A stretch of DNA of 35,147 nt from an uncultured Gammaproteobacteria bacterium (GCA_938034705.1 CALHMG010000121.1:1-35147); one strand, 5' to 3'; positions 7,587 to 16,825 are shown, counted from the first letter of the stretch. The notes: generated by a model not told the origin, from the sequence alone. A program made the numbers and translations.

Positions 7587-8774
7587 ATGGCTAATTCGAT
7601 CACTACAGTGACAGACAACCGCCTCACCGAAGATACGGTGAGCTATGTCGAGAACCTCGCGTCTGACACGACCGCGGTGATCCCGGACGTTGCGCTGGGG
7701 GTCGGCGGTTTTAGCGCATGGCATATTCTTGCCGGCGCTCTGGCTTTGGTGATTTTCGGTGTTCTCTGGACGCTGATGGAAGAACACGGCGTCGGCGGCG
7801 GCAGCGCCGGAGGCGCGGGTGGTTCATCGACGGGTGCCTCTACCGGATCGGGCGGCGCCTCAAGCGCAGCGCGGTCGTCGACCGGATCGACTTCTACATC
7901 GACTTCTAATGCGGATGCAGCTGCCTCGGGCGCATCCCGGCGTCAGGCCTCTGGACCGCAATCCACGTCTGCAACAGCAGGCGCCGCCTCCGGCCAGGGA
8001 GCCGGGTCATCCGCGGCGGCAGGATCCGGCGCGCGCACAGGTGGTGTGACAGGATCAGGTTCATCTGCGGCTCAGTCTGGAACTGACACGGGCGCTGCTG
8101 GTGCACGCACGGGCACGTTGAGCACGTCCGGCACGTCCGGCACAGCAGGTGGTGCGCGAACAGCGCCAGACTCCGCGAGCGCAGGTCCCGATGGATCGGG
8201 TGCCGCGGCTCAAACCGGCGCAGGCACGGCGACAGCAGGCACAACTTCGTCATCTTCATCGGCATCCGGTACGCAGTCCGGGGTCTCGCATTACACGTCG
8301 GGCACAGCGGCGTCTGGCGCAAGCTCGGTCAGCGGTCAGGCGGCATCACAGACTGGCGCAGAAACCGCAGGCTCGACGACTATCGGAGGAACCTCGGGTT
8401 CAGCCGCTTCATCGGGCACCGGTGCCGGCCAGGTAGGCTCGCGTGTGAGCTCCAGTGCATCGCCGACCGGATCTGATCGCGGTGAGACACGCCGGCTGGT
8501 CAGAGACGATGTTGATCGCGGCAAATCTTCAACCACCGCAGCACGAACCGGCGGCGGTAGCACGGCAGGCGGCGGCGATGACCTCACCAAGGTCAAGGGA
8601 ATCGGCAAAAAGACGCAAAAGCTGCTGCGAACCAAAGGGATCTCTACCTACGCGGATGTGGCAGCGATGAGCGTGGCCGATCTGCAAAAGATTCTCGACG
8701 ATGCGGGCTACAAGTCGGCCATCGTTGATCCGGAAAGCTGGCCCACACAGGCCGCTGAACTGGCGCGCGGCTAA
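7587..8774 (+). CDS. Membrane-anchored low-complexity protein with C-terminal helix-hairpin-helix domain
   Basis: A 395-aa protein in three parts. Residues 1-42 are a short N-terminus, residues 43-64 a single hydrophobic helix (WHILAGALALVIFGVLW), and about 66-325 an extreme low-complexity linker almost wholly of Ser, Gly, Ala and Thr. Residues 331-395 form a folded end with a helix-hairpin-helix core (LTKVKGIGKKTQKLL, then ISTYADVAAM and ADLQKIL). Similar HhH modules occur at the C-termini of some ribosomal-L21- and NuoE-related proteins and usually bind nucleic acid or protein. The linker probably acts as a flexible tether. Which side of the membrane the HhH faces cannot be decided: EEH follows the TM helix and flanking basic residues are few. 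It is not a cleaved secretory protein by eye. Function unknown. Confidence 0.75.
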   Translation: MANSITTVTDNRLTEDTVSYVENLASDTTAVIPDVALGVGGFSAWHILAGALALVIFGVLWTLMEEHGVGGGSAGGAGGSSTGASTGSGGASSAARSSTGSTSTSTSNADAAASGASRRQASGPQSTSATAGAASGQGAGSSAAAGSGARTGGVTGSGSSAAQSGTDTGAAGARTGTLSTSGTSGTAGGARTAPDSASAGPDGSGAAAQTGAGTATAGTTSSSSSASGTQSGVSHYTSGTAASGASSVSGQAASQTGAETAGSTTIGGTSGSAASSGTGAGQVGSRVSSSASPTGSDRGETRRLVRDDVDRGKSSTTAARTGGGSTAGGGDDLTKVKGIGKKTQKLLRTKGISTYADVAAMSVADLQKILDDAGYKSAIVDPESWPTQAAELARG

Positions 8775-8895
8775 CAGGCGCCACCGAAAGCAACCATACA
8801 TAGATTTTTACGAATACGACCTGAATGCGTCTTGGACCTAAAGTCTGACGACTGATTGTCGATAACTTCAGTTTGTAACTGGCAGGAGGAAAGTG

Positions 8896-10335
8896 ATGGA
8901 CGTTGGTAATCTAATTAATACGGTTCAGGGGTCGCTTGGTAACAAGCTGCCCGGAATCGCTGGTGCACTGGTCATTCTAGTAATCGGATGGCTGATCGCT
9001 GTGATCGTTCGAGCGGTTCTCCGCCGCGGTCTCGGTGCCGCCGGGCTCAATCGCCGCACAAACAGTGGCATGGATCTTGAGAGTCTGATCGCAAAGATCG
9101 TCTTCTGGGTCATCATGGCATTCGTACTGCTGGCGTTCTTTAACGCTCTCGATCTGCAGGCCGTTTCAAAGCCTCTGGACGCGCTGCTCAGTTCAATCAT
9201 GGCATTCCTGCCAAAGTTGATCTCGGGTGCGATTCTGGGAATCGTCGCTTTCGTTATTGCGAAAGTCGTCAAGTCGCTGGTCAGCAATGGTCTGGCCAAA
9301 ACGTCGCTGGACGAGAAACTTGCTGGCGAAGCTGGTCTGGACGCCGGTGGTTCTTCCATGTCGTCTAACCTGGCCAACATCGCTTTCTGGCTGATCATCC
9401 TGCTGTTCCTGCCGATGGTTCTCGGCGTACTGGAACTCAAGGGACTGCTCGGTCCGGTTCAGCAGATGTTCGACAAGATGCTGGCCGCGCTGCCAAACAT
9501 CATTGGCGCAGCGATCATCGGATTCGTCGGTTACTTTGTAGCCAAGATTCTGCGTGAGATCGTAACTAACCTGCTGTCAGCCAGTGGTGCTGATCGCATG
9601 GCTCTGAAAGCCGGTATGGGCGACAACATGCGCATCAGCAAGCTGGTTGGCATGGTTGTCTTCATCTTCGTTCTGGTACCTGCAGTCATTGCGGCACTTG
9701 AGAAGCTGAACATCGAGGTTATTTCCGGTCCCGCGACTGAGATGCTGGGTCAGTTCATGGCTGCTATTCCGAACATCATTGCGGCTGCCATCATCCTTGC
9801 GGTGACGTACTTTGTTGCCAAGTTCATCTGCGGTTTCCTCGTCAGCCTGCTTCAGGGCATCGGCTTTGACGACTACCCTGCAAAAATGGGCTTCGCCAAT
9901 CTGGCGAGCGGCACATCGCTGTCCGCTGTTGTGGGCAAGGTCATCATGTTCTTCGCCATGCTGTTTGGTTCAGTTGAAGCGGCTAACCGCCTCGGCTTTA
10001 CCCAGGTGCGCGACGTCGTAACCATGTTCATCGAGTTCGGTGGCCAGATTCTGCTCGGTGCCGTCATCCTCGGCGTTGGCTTCTGGATGGCTAACCTGGT
10101 GCACAAGATGGTCGCTCAGGTCAGCGGCGCTGGTGCTGCCAACATCGCCCGCTTTGCGGTGATGGGCCTGGTTGTTGCCATGGGTCTTCGTGCCATGGGT
10201 CTCGCTGACGACATCGTCAACATGGCTTTCGGCCTGACACTTGGCGCCATCGCGGTTGCGGTTGCTCTGTCTTTCGGTCTTGGTGGCCGCGAGGCGGCAG
10301 GACGCAAGATGGGCGAGTGGCTCAATAAGATGTAA
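8896..10335 (+). CDS. TM-helix-repeat membrane protein, mechanosensitive-channel-like
   Basis: A 479-aa very hydrophobic protein with repeated units, each with amphipathic and TM helices (for example LPGIAGALVILVIGWLIA, LPKLISGAILGIVAFVIAKV, LPNIIGAAIIGFVGYFVAKI, IPNIIAAAIILAVTYFVAKF). These are the conserved TM-helix repeats found in MscS-related proteins. It ends with LTLGAIAVAVALSFGLGG, like the pore-lining end of such proteins, followed by a short basic tail and no large MscS beta/cytoplasmic domain. It may be an osmotic or envelope-tension responsive channel, inferred from family. The start is ATG 8896, 6 nt after a perfect AGGAGG at 8884-8889. A GTG at 8893 lies too close to that site. 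Two hairpin terminators follow. Confidence 0.85.
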   Translation: MDVGNLINTVQGSLGNKLPGIAGALVILVIGWLIAVIVRAVLRRGLGAAGLNRRTNSGMDLESLIAKIVFWVIMAFVLLAFFNALDLQAVSKPLDALLSSIMAFLPKLISGAILGIVAFVIAKVVKSLVSNGLAKTSLDEKLAGEAGLDAGGSSMSSNLANIAFWLIILLFLPMVLGVLELKGLLGPVQQMFDKMLAALPNIIGAAIIGFVGYFVAKILREIVTNLLSASGADRMALKAGMGDNMRISKLVGMVVFIFVLVPAVIAALEKLNIEVISGPATEMLGQFMAAIPNIIAAAIILAVTYFVAKFICGFLVSLLQGIGFDDYPAKMGFANLASGTSLSAVVGKVIMFFAMLFGSVEAANRLGFTQVRDVVTMFIEFGGQILLGAVILGVGFWMANLVHKMVAQVSGAGAANIARFAVMGLVVAMGLRAMGLADDIVNMAFGLTLGAIAVAVALSFGLGGREAAGRKMGEWLNKM

Positions 10336-10342
10336 GTCAGGT

Positions 10343-10380
10343 GACGTGTTCGGTTATCGCCGGACACGTCCTCTTTGTTT
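10343..10380 (+). terminator. Rho-independent terminator 1 after the TM-repeat gene
   Basis: GACGTGT (10343-10349) pairs with ACACGTC (10364-10370), and T-rich sequence CTCTTTGTTTT follows. It lies 8 nt after the stop codon of the TM-helix-repeat gene. Confidence 0.7.
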
Positions 10381-10383
10381 TGA

Positions 10384-10420
10384 AACGCCAGCGTGAGTCA
10401 TCGCGCTGGCGTTTTCTTTT
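10384..10420 (+). terminator. Rho-independent terminator 2 (tandem)
   Basis: A perfect 10-bp stem AACGCCAGCG (10384-10393) / CGCTGGCGTT (10404-10413) is followed by TTTTCTTTT. With the hairpin just upstream it forms a tandem terminator. It also argues against GTG 10421 as the start of the next gene, because that start would abut the T-tract. Confidence 0.85.
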
Positions 10421-10459
10421 GTGGTAAAACCGAAGGCTCAAGCATTCAGGACACAGCCG

Positions 10460-11320
10460 ATGACGCCAGCCGTAACGCCATTTTTCCATGCCGACAGCAA
10501 CACGATCAGCTACGTCGTGTCAGATCCGGCCACGTCGGCTGCGGCCATCATTGATGCGGTGCTCGATTTCAACGTGGCATCAGGGCGAACCCACACGGCA
10601 TCGGCAGACCAGATAGTCGAACATGTCAAAGCACAAGGGCTCGAGGTGCACTGGGTTATCGAAACCCACGCCCACGCGGACCACCTCAGCGCCGCGCCCT
10701 ATGTTCGCGATTGTGTTGGCGGCAAAATAGGTATCGGTGAGGGAATTCGTGACGTTCAGAGTCACTTCCGGGAAGTTTTCAATCTTGAGCCGTCGTTTAC
10801 CGCAAACGGTGAAGCGTTTGACCAGCTTTTCGGTGATGGCGATACCTTTAATATCGGCAACATTCCGGTCAACGTCATGCACACGCCGGGTCATACGCCG
10901 TCGTGCATGACTTATGTTGTGGGCGATTCGGCCTTCGTTGGCGACACTCTGTTCATGCCCGATGGTGGTACCGCGCGTGCCGATTTCCCCGGTGGCGATG
11001 CCGCCACCCTCTATCGTTCGATCCAGCGGATACTCGAACTGGATTCGGATACACGAATCTTTGTCTGTCACGACTATGGTCCAGGTGGACGCGAGATCAG
11101 CTGGCAAACAACGGTAGGTGAACAGCGCGCCAAAAATATTCACGTCGGCACGGGTAAAACCGAGAACGAGTTCGTCGAACTGAGATCGACGCGGGATGCG
11201 CAGCTGTCGTTGCCGTCACTGATCGTGCCGGCAATACAGATCAATATTCGAGCCGGGGAGATGCCGCCACCGGAAGACAATGGTGTGTCCTACATAAAGA
11301 TTCCCATCAATCAGCTCTGA
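10460..11320 (+). CDS. Metallo-beta-lactamase-fold hydrolase, persulfide/sulfur dioxygenase-like
   Basis: A 286-aa protein with the metal motif THAHADH (69-75), H145 (TPGHTP), D162 (VGDTLF) and H204 (CHDY), the ligand set of the glyoxalase II/ETHE1 branch. The stretch MPDGGTARADFPGGDA (about 167-181) is close to the pattern seen in ETHE1/Blh-type persulfide dioxygenases, which oxidise glutathione persulfide to sulfite. That activity is the best guess, with a glyoxalase II-like thioesterase as the alternative. No rhodanese domain is fused and none is adjacent. ATG 10460 is preceded by AGGA about 8 nt upstream. The gene stands alone between tandem terminators and the convergent greB. Confidence 0.85.
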   Translation: MTPAVTPFFHADSNTISYVVSDPATSAAAIIDAVLDFNVASGRTHTASADQIVEHVKAQGLEVHWVIETHAHADHLSAAPYVRDCVGGKIGIGEGIRDVQSHFREVFNLEPSFTANGEAFDQLFGDGDTFNIGNIPVNVMHTPGHTPSCMTYVVGDSAFVGDTLFMPDGGTARADFPGGDAATLYRSIQRILELDSDTRIFVCHDYGPGGREISWQTTVGEQRAKNIHVGTGKTENEFVELRSTRDAQLSLPSLIVPAIQINIRAGEMPPPEDNGVSYIKIPINQL

Positions 11321-11352
11321 TCGACGGTAGTCCACGCGTCCTCGATTTCAGC

Positions 11353-11874
11353 TCAGACCGGACTGCTGCGCCTCGCGCTCGGCATGTCGTAGCTGATCTC
11401 GACGACGCAATATCCCACCTTGTTGTCGCCGAGCTGAATCTGAACCTCGTCCTCGATTTCCTTTTTCAGCAGTGCGCGTGCCAAAGGCGAGTCGATGCTG
11501 ATCCAGCCTTTTTTGGCGTTGGTTTCGTCGGGGCCGACGATGCGGTAGACCACTTCGTCGCCATCGTCTTTCTCCAGTTTGACGCTGGCTCCGAAAAACA
11601 CCTTCGATGTGTCACCGGCCTCACGTACGACCTTCAGTGACGGCATTCGTTTTTGCAGGTAGCGAATTCTGCGGTCAATTTCGGCGAGCTGCTTTTTGCG
11701 ATAAATGTACTCGGCATTTTCAGAGCGATCGCCCTCGGCGGCTGCAGCGCCGAGAGCGAGGGTGACCTCGCTGCGCTTTTCCCAGATTTCTCTGAGCTCT
11801 TTCTCAAGCTGTGCGTAGCCCTCGGCAGAAATTATCGCCGTGGATTTTGGTGGGGGTGGTCGCCAGCGTGACAT
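11353..11874 (-). CDS. greB: Transcription elongation factor GreB
   Basis: A 173-aa Gre factor. The N-terminus [16 protein letters not shown] is diagnostic of GreB rather than GreA. The N-terminal coiled coil (about 17-85) has the acidic tip residues D49 and E52 ([14 protein letters not shown]) that stimulate RNA cleavage by backtracked RNA polymerase. The C-terminal FKBP-like domain contains YRIVGPDET and [12 protein letters not shown]. An open frame extends to 12078, but ATG at 11874 gives the family start exactly. The gene lies 46 nt downstream of the amidase gene on the same strand and may share its transcript. A TATACT near 11887-11892, read on this strand, could serve as its own -10 element. 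Confidence 0.96.
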   Translation of the reverse strand: MSRWRPPPPKSTAIISAEGYAQLEKELREIWEKRSEVTLALGAAAAEGDRSENAEYIYRKKQLAEIDRRIRYLQKRMPSLKVVREAGDTSKVFFGASVKLEKDDGDEVVYRIVGPDETNAKKGWISIDSPLARALLKKEIEDEVQIQLGDNKVGYCVVEISYDMPSARRSSPV

Positions 11875-11920
11875 GGCGCGCAGTATACCCGTGGTTGACC
11901 CGAAGTTTAGAGTCCCGGCG

Positions 11921-13264
11921 CTAAAGTGCCGGACGTTTGAGATGAAAGTCGGTAACCGTTTGCAATGCTGCGCCAAGTCGTAGCAGACGAGGTTCCGTGA
12001 ACCTGGGGCCGGCAAGCTGCACGGATACCGGCAGACCCTCGTCGGTAAACCCCGCCGGTAGCGCGAGGGAAGGCCCACCGCCCAGCGCCCATGCCATGGT
12101 GAAAGGTGTGATGCGACTGACCACGTTCAGTAGATCATCGCTTTCGGCGATCGTCGGTGCTGGCATGCTCAGCGTCGGAGTCATGATTGCGTCAAGGCCC
12201 CGGCACGCGTTTTCGATTTCGCGCTGCCAGCTGTACATCTTGCGCATGCAGTTGGCGTATTCGATGCCGGTGACGTCGAATCCCAGCTTCATGCGTTTCA
12301 TGACTTCATCGCTGATGCGATCGGGGCGGTGCTGAATATCCTCATGATAGTAGTCGGCCGCGTCGGCAACGATAATTCGTGGACACACTCGCGCCGCCTC
12401 GGATGCACCCGGCAGGTCCAGCGGAACGATTTCGGCTCCAAGCTCACGGAAACGTTCCTGGGCGTCCTGATACGCGCTCTCGACGCCAGAATGCAGGCCA
12501 TCGGTGAACCAGTCTGTCGGGACACCGATCTTCAGGCCACGTGCCCCGTCGTCGAGATCCGAAAGATCAAGAGGCGCGGGGGGGCGGCGCGACGTTTCGT
12601 CTTCGGCGTCGTAGGCCTGCATTACCGACCACGCTTTTGCCACGTCGTGCACGGACCATGCCATCGGGCCGGTGGTATCCAGGTGGGGGCTTATCGGTCG
12701 AGTCGCTGTGTTTGGCACGGCGCCGACGGTTCCGCGAAGTCCGGTCAGTCCGCACATCGCTGACGGAATTCGAACAGACCCGCCCGTGTCGGTGCCAAGC
12801 GCCACGTCACAAAAATCCGCAGCGACCGCCGCGCCGGAACCGCCGCTCGACCCGCCTGGCACGTGCTCGGTGTTCCATGGATTTCGAATCCTGCCGAACC
12901 AGACATTTTGTGATGTCGGACCAAACACACACTCGTGAAGACCGGCTTTGCCAATCAGAATTGCGCCGGCTTCGCGCATGTTGCGCCAGACCGTAGCGTC
13001 TTCGGCTGGCACGTATTCCTCGAACAGTTTGGAGCCGCTCGTTGTGCGTATACCGGCTGTATCAATGTTGTCCTTCAGCGCAACCACAACGCCGTGAAGC
13101 GCACCCATGGAGCGACCCTGCTGTTCGGCGAGATCGGTTGCGTCGGCAGTCGCCCGGGCGATATCGGGGGTCGGCTCCATCATCGCATTCAATTCTTTGT
13201 TATAGGTGTCGATACGCTGGAGAAAGTTTTCGACACGCTGTCGGTGTGGGCCGTGATCGCTCAT
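11921..13264 (-). CDS. Amidase-signature family amidohydrolase
   Basis: A 447-aa amidase-signature enzyme that hydrolyses an unknown amide. The complete Ser-cisSer-Lys triad is visible: K64 (VALKDNID), S139 ([12 protein letters not shown]) and nucleophile S163 ([11 protein letters not shown]), with the 24-residue spacing seen in GatA. The C-terminal part ends in the usual [11 protein letters not shown] and [10 protein letters not shown] segment. The start at 13264 ([12 protein letters not shown]) is preferred over an extension to 13372 whose sequence looks non-coding. GatB/GatC are not adjacent, so this is probably a catabolic amidase rather than the Glu-tRNA amidotransferase subunit. It may be co-transcribed with greB. 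Confidence 0.92.
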   Translation of the reverse strand: MSDHGPHRQRVENFLQRIDTYNKELNAMMEPTPDIARATADATDLAEQQGRSMGALHGVVVALKDNIDTAGIRTTSGSKLFEEYVPAEDATVWRNMREAGAILIGKAGLHECVFGPTSQNVWFGRIRNPWNTEHVPGGSSGGSGAAVAADFCDVALGTDTGGSVRIPSAMCGLTGLRGTVGAVPNTATRPISPHLDTTGPMAWSVHDVAKAWSVMQAYDAEDETSRRPPAPLDLSDLDDGARGLKIGVPTDWFTDGLHSGVESAYQDAQERFRELGAEIVPLDLPGASEAARVCPRIIVADAADYYHEDIQHRPDRISDEVMKRMKLGFDVTGIEYANCMRKMYSWQREIENACRGLDAIMTPTLSMPAPTIAESDDLLNVVSRITPFTMAWALGGGPSLALPAGFTDEGLPVSVQLAGPRFTEPRLLRLGAALQTVTDFHLKRPAL

Positions 13265-13445
13265 GTCCGGGCTCGGGAAAGTTGGGGATGGCCCATTGTG
13301 GCCACAAGGCAGGTCGAACGACACCGTGGGATGGGGCTGTGCGCCGCCCGACTCCCGGAACACGGAACGCACTGACTATCGGAACGGGGACAGCAGCCCG
13401 AATCCATATACTGACGGTGCTCAGTAACCCAGATGGAACATAGCG

Positions 13446-14258
13446 ATGAACCGGACTTTGCCCCGCGCGATTACCGATGAAGAACGAAAAACCTTTGCCG
13501 AAGATGGCATCGTTGTCCTGCGTCAGCTATTCGACGGTGACTGGGTCCATCGCATGCGCGAGCTTGCTGAGGAGGACATGGCGAATCCTGGCAAGCTGGT
13601 TCAGGAACTGGTATCTGAAGGCGGTACCGGTCGGTTTTTTTTCGATACGTTCATGTGGACGTATAACGACGGTTTCAAGGATTTCGCTTTCAACTCGCCC
13701 GCCGCCGAAATTGCGGGTCAGGTCATGGGGTCCAGCAAGATCAATCTGTTTTTCGATCAGCTCCTGATCAAGGAGCCGGGAACGAGCGAGAAAACTCCCT
13801 GGCATCACGACATTCCCTACTGGCCCGTTCGCGGGAGCCAGGTCTGCACGGTGTGGCTTGCGCTTGATCCGGTTACCGCCGAATCTGGCGCGGTTGAATA
13901 CATCAAGGGGTCGCACCTGTGGGGGACACAGTATAAGCCGCCGGCGTTCGCGGGCGACGATCGCTACAAGATCGATCTACCCAAGGTGCCTGATATTGAG
14001 TCCGAGCGTGAAAAACACGAAATCGTACAGTTTGAACTCGAGCCCGGCGACTGCACCGTACACCATGGCCTGCTTGTGCATGGAGCGCCCGGAAACAGCA
14101 ATCAGAATCTGCGTCGCCGTGCGGTTGTGACGCGATGGGCCGGGGACGACGCGGTCTATCACCCCGTCGACGACATCATGCCGATCATGTGGGAGCCCGA
14201 GATCGCACCCGGCGCGCCGCTGGACAGCGACCTCTGGCCCGTGGTCTGGGCGCGCTGA
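13446..14258 (+). CDS. Phytanoyl-CoA dioxygenase (PhyH) family oxygenase
   Basis: A 270-aa Fe(II)/2-oxoglutarate oxygenase of the PhyH family. The iron site is H120-x-D122 (PWHHDIPYWP) with the distal His at 212 (LVHGAPGNS). A basic segment follows (NLRRRAVVTR, about 221-230) that should hold the 2OG-binding Arg. Family members hydroxylate lipids, amino acids, ectoine or small secondary metabolites, and the substrate here cannot be told. The gene is a single plus-strand unit, divergent from the amidase and convergent with the HAD gene. ATG 13446 gives the common family N-terminus (LPRAITDEERKTFAEDGIVVL). Confidence 0.9.
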   Translation: MNRTLPRAITDEERKTFAEDGIVVLRQLFDGDWVHRMRELAEEDMANPGKLVQELVSEGGTGRFFFDTFMWTYNDGFKDFAFNSPAAEIAGQVMGSSKINLFFDQLLIKEPGTSEKTPWHHDIPYWPVRGSQVCTVWLALDPVTAESGAVEYIKGSHLWGTQYKPPAFAGDDRYKIDLPKVPDIESEREKHEIVQFELEPGDCTVHHGLLVHGAPGNSNQNLRRRAVVTRWAGDDAVYHPVDDIMPIMWEPEIAPGAPLDSDLWPVVWAR

Positions 14259-14333
14259 CGGCTGTCAGGATCGACGCACGCGGTGAGCCGATCGACCGTT
14301 GTCGTCGGTCATGTTGGCGCCGTGGTGTTCCCG

Positions 14334-15068
14334 TCAGCTGTTCGCGGCAACAGTAGCGGCCGCCATTTCACCCATGGTGAAGAACAGAAAATCAGGGTCT
14401 GGCAGACGGTCGTCAATCTTTGCTGTCGCACCCCAGTCACCGCCTTCGGACAGACGCTGACGATCAATCCAGCAGCGGTTCAGGCCGGCGCGATGGGCCG
14501 GGACGTGATCATGGTGAAGGCTCTGGGCGGTATGCAGGATTTCCGACTTTTCTACGCCGTGATCACGTGCCAGATTGCTCAGAAGAAAATCGAAGTTGCC
14601 GTCGTTGGGTTTATAGGTCCCGACATCCTGCGCGGTGTAGATCGCGTCGAACGTCACACCGATTCTCCGGTTTGACGCAGCGAAGCCATCACGGTTCACG
14701 TTTGAAAGAATGACGAGCTTGTAGTAGCGCTTGAGGATTCGCAGAGCGTCCGCCGTGTCGGGAAACGCCGGCCAGTAGGGCACGGACTCACCGAAGGCCC
14801 GATCCATATCGCCACTGGATTTCAGATCAAACTGGGCCGCAAATTTTTCATGCACCGTTGCCAGCAGATCCGAGTAGATCATCGCTGGCGTTTCTACTTC
14901 CTGGGCCGTTTCAATGGTTGCAAACGCCTTCAGGGCATCGTGGCGCTGGATGTGGTCGACACCGTTACTGTGCAGCAGCGGCTGAAAGGCATCCCAGATG
15001 CCACTTTCCCAATCAATCAGGGTGCCGTAGCAATCGAAGGTCAGGACGGAAAAATCGGTAAGCTTCAT
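14334..15068 (-). CDS. HAD-superfamily hydrolase, haloacid dehalogenase type II-like
   Basis: A 244-aa HAD enzyme. Motif I is FDCYGTL with nucleophile D12, motif II is ILSNVNRD with S122/N123, and motif III is K153 (GTYKPNDGNF). The F-D-x-Y-G-T-L form is typical of L-2-haloacid dehalogenases and their relatives rather than DxD phosphatases, although many such proteins act on unknown substrates. A good AGAAGG ribosome site precedes the ATG. It lies 30 nt downstream of the 2OG-Fe(II) oxygenase gene on the same strand, so the two are probably one transcript. Confidence 0.88.
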   Translation of the reverse strand: MKLTDFSVLTFDCYGTLIDWESGIWDAFQPLLHSNGVDHIQRHDALKAFATIETAQEVETPAMIYSDLLATVHEKFAAQFDLKSSGDMDRAFGESVPYWPAFPDTADALRILKRYYKLVILSNVNRDGFAASNRRIGVTFDAIYTAQDVGTYKPNDGNFDFLLSNLARDHGVEKSEILHTAQSLHHDHVPAHRAGLNRCWIDRQRLSEGGDWGATAKIDDRLPDPDFLFFTMGEMAAATVAANS

Positions 15069-15098
15069 AGTGCCTTCTCAAATAGGTGACGAGGTTAA

Positions 15099-16061
15099 TC
15101 AGGACGCCAGTGGATCGGTCGGCGCCGAATGCTGATCGTAAGCTGCCTCAAGCTCTCCCCGCAAATATTCGTCGAATCGAACGGGCTCGAATCGAGGAGG
15201 CTGGCCTGGTTCAATACAACCTTGCAACGGCGCGATAGTTTTCAACACGTTTGGGTCGAAGAAATAGGCGCATGAATATCGCTCACGCCCGCTCTGGTTG
15301 ACCACTCGGTGAGGCGTGGAGCGGAGCCTGCCGTTACTCCAGCGATGAAGCATGTTGCCGCTGTTCAGAACCAGAGCGCCCACTCGCGGCGGCACATCGA
15401 TCCAGCCTTTGTCCGGATGCTGAACCTGAAGGCCACCCGTTTCGTCCTGTGCCAGCAGCGTGATGAATCCAAAATCTGCATGAGGTGCCGATCCGTAGCT
15501 GTCGTCAGGCGCGTCGGATGGGGCCGGTGGATAGCGAAGCAGGCGCAACCAGGTCGTTGGGCGAACAAAGTAACTTGAAAACGAAGCGACATCCGTATTC
15601 AGACAGGTCGCAAAAACGCTCATGAACTGTCGAGCAACCTGTTCCATGGCCCGATCATATTCAAGCAACGTTTCGCGAAAGCCTGGCAGATCCGGCCACT
15701 GGTTCGGCCCGGCGAGGTAAGCGCCGGCCTGAACATCCGGATCCCCCGGACCCGCTTCTCGCATCATCATGAATGACTCGCTCTGATTTGGCCGGGTCAC
15801 TTGGGCCAGCGTGGAATTACGGTCAACCGACGTGTCTATGGCGATAAAGCCTCGGTGCAGGGCATCCAGGGCAATCTCGTTTTTGACCGCGAGCGGTTCG
15901 GCGTGAAACGCCATGGACATCTTGAAAACGCGTTCGATCAGATCGGGTTTGATGTTGAAATTTTCAACGTAGGCGAAGCCGACGTTCTGATAAGCTGCCA
16001 ATGTCGCTTCGACAAGATCTGGCGATGACGCGTCCAGCACGGGTATTTCGGTGTCAGTCAT
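15099..16061 (-). CDS. 2OG-Fe(II) oxygenase, isopenicillin N synthase-like
   Basis: A 320-aa oxygenase with the iron triad H194-x-D196 (SAPHADFGFIT) and H251 (STPHRVVN), and 2OG-binding R261 in an R-x-S motif (ERYS). The N-terminal segment IPVLDASSP and the motif VGFAYVENF match the DIOX_N domain of this family. It is a paralogue of the oxygenase at 17434-18438, with the same architecture and similar core motifs. Substrates of bacterial members include amino acids, ethylene precursors and plant-derived compounds. None can be assigned here. It is the first gene of a minus-strand pair with the HAD hydrolase and is divergent from yaeQ. Confidence 0.9.
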   Translation of the reverse strand: MTDTEIPVLDASSPDLVEATLAAYQNVGFAYVENFNIKPDLIERVFKMSMAFHAEPLAVKNEIALDALHRGFIAIDTSVDRNSTLAQVTRPNQSESFMMMREAGPGDPDVQAGAYLAGPNQWPDLPGFRETLLEYDRAMEQVARQFMSVFATCLNTDVASFSSYFVRPTTWLRLLRYPPAPSDAPDDSYGSAPHADFGFITLLAQDETGGLQVQHPDKGWIDVPPRVGALVLNSGNMLHRWSNGRLRSTPHRVVNQSGRERYSCAYFFDPNVLKTIAPLQGCIEPGQPPRFEPVRFDEYLRGELEAAYDQHSAPTDPLAS

Positions 16062-16140
16062 GCCTGGCTACCTGCTTTGCCTGATCGATGTCACGGATTA
16101 CGAGGATATGGGCCGGGTCACAGGCCGGCCCGCAATGTTT

Positions 16141-16171
16141 TTCGTCACGCGGTTCGTCACGGGTTCGTCAC
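16141..16171. repeat. Three direct TTCGTCAC repeats in a divergent promoter region
   Basis: TTCGTCAC occurs at 16141-16148, 16153-16160 and 16164-16171, with start-to-start distances of 12 and 11 bp, about one helical turn. The block sits between the divergent oxygenase (-) and yaeQ (+) genes, where a regulator could bind cooperatively. A 7-bp GGGCCGG/CCGGCCC hairpin (16110-16131) lies just before it. Function is inferred from position only. Confidence 0.45.
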
Positions 16172-16248
16172 TACGTCATCCGACACAAGCCGGCGGTTTT
16201 CCTCGCCAATGATCGGCCGTCACCTGAATATTCGTCTGGAATACAACT

Positions 16249-16797
16249 ATGGCGCTCAAGGCCACCGTCTACAAGACCGAGTTAAGCATCGCGGACATGG
16301 ACCGCGACTACTATGGCAGTCACGCGCTGAGCGTCGCCCAGCATCCATCCGAAACGCATCAGCGAATGATGCTGCGTCTCGCGGTATTCGCACTGAACGC
16401 AGCGGAGGATCTTGAATTCGGCCGCGGGATCAGTACCGATGATGAACCCGATATCTGGCAGAAAAACCTTACGGGCGAGATTGAACACTGGATCGAGCTT
16501 GGCCAGCCCGATGAAAAGCGTATTCGCAAAGCGTGTGGACGTGCGAAGAGGGTCTCGATTTATACCTACACGGACAACGCGGCGCGGATCTGGTGGGACA
16601 GCAATCGAGGCAAACTCGAGAGATTCGGCAATCTCACCATTGTGAATGTCCCTGACGCCGGGATCGGCCAGCTTGAGTCGATGGTCGAGCGCACGATGCG
16701 GCTGAGCTGCAATATTCAGGACGAGGAGATCTGGATCTCTGACAAGGATCGTTCTGCCACTTTAAAGCCGGTACAGTGGTATCCGGATACGGATTAA
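16249..16797 (+). CDS. yaeQ: YaeQ family protein
   Basis: A 182-aa protein matching YaeQ, a widespread proteobacterial family with a PD-(D/E)XK nuclease-like fold. Family landmarks include the N-terminus MALKATVYKTELSIAD, H-P-S-E-T motif with the following RMMLRLAVFALNA, the GQPDEKRIRKACGRA segment, and the ending that contains QDEEIWISD. The cellular role of YaeQ is poorly defined. It was once linked to haemolysin transcription as an RfaH suppressor, but that is disputed. It opens a closely spaced plus-strand run, with 28 nt to the AhpD-like gene. Confidence 0.93.
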   Translation: MALKATVYKTELSIADMDRDYYGSHALSVAQHPSETHQRMMLRLAVFALNAAEDLEFGRGISTDDEPDIWQKNLTGEIEHWIELGQPDEKRIRKACGRAKRVSIYTYTDNAARIWWDSNRGKLERFGNLTIVNVPDAGIGQLESMVERTMRLSCNIQDEEIWISDKDRSATLKPVQWYPDTD

Positions 16798-16825
16798 GGC
16801 GTCAGAGAAGAGCAGGGGAGTATCG

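Noticed and set aside
7587-8774. ComEA competence DNA receptor
   Set aside because: The architecture is similar, but the HhH motif is not the ComEA type (no INLNTA or LPGIG signature), and the topology is unknown.
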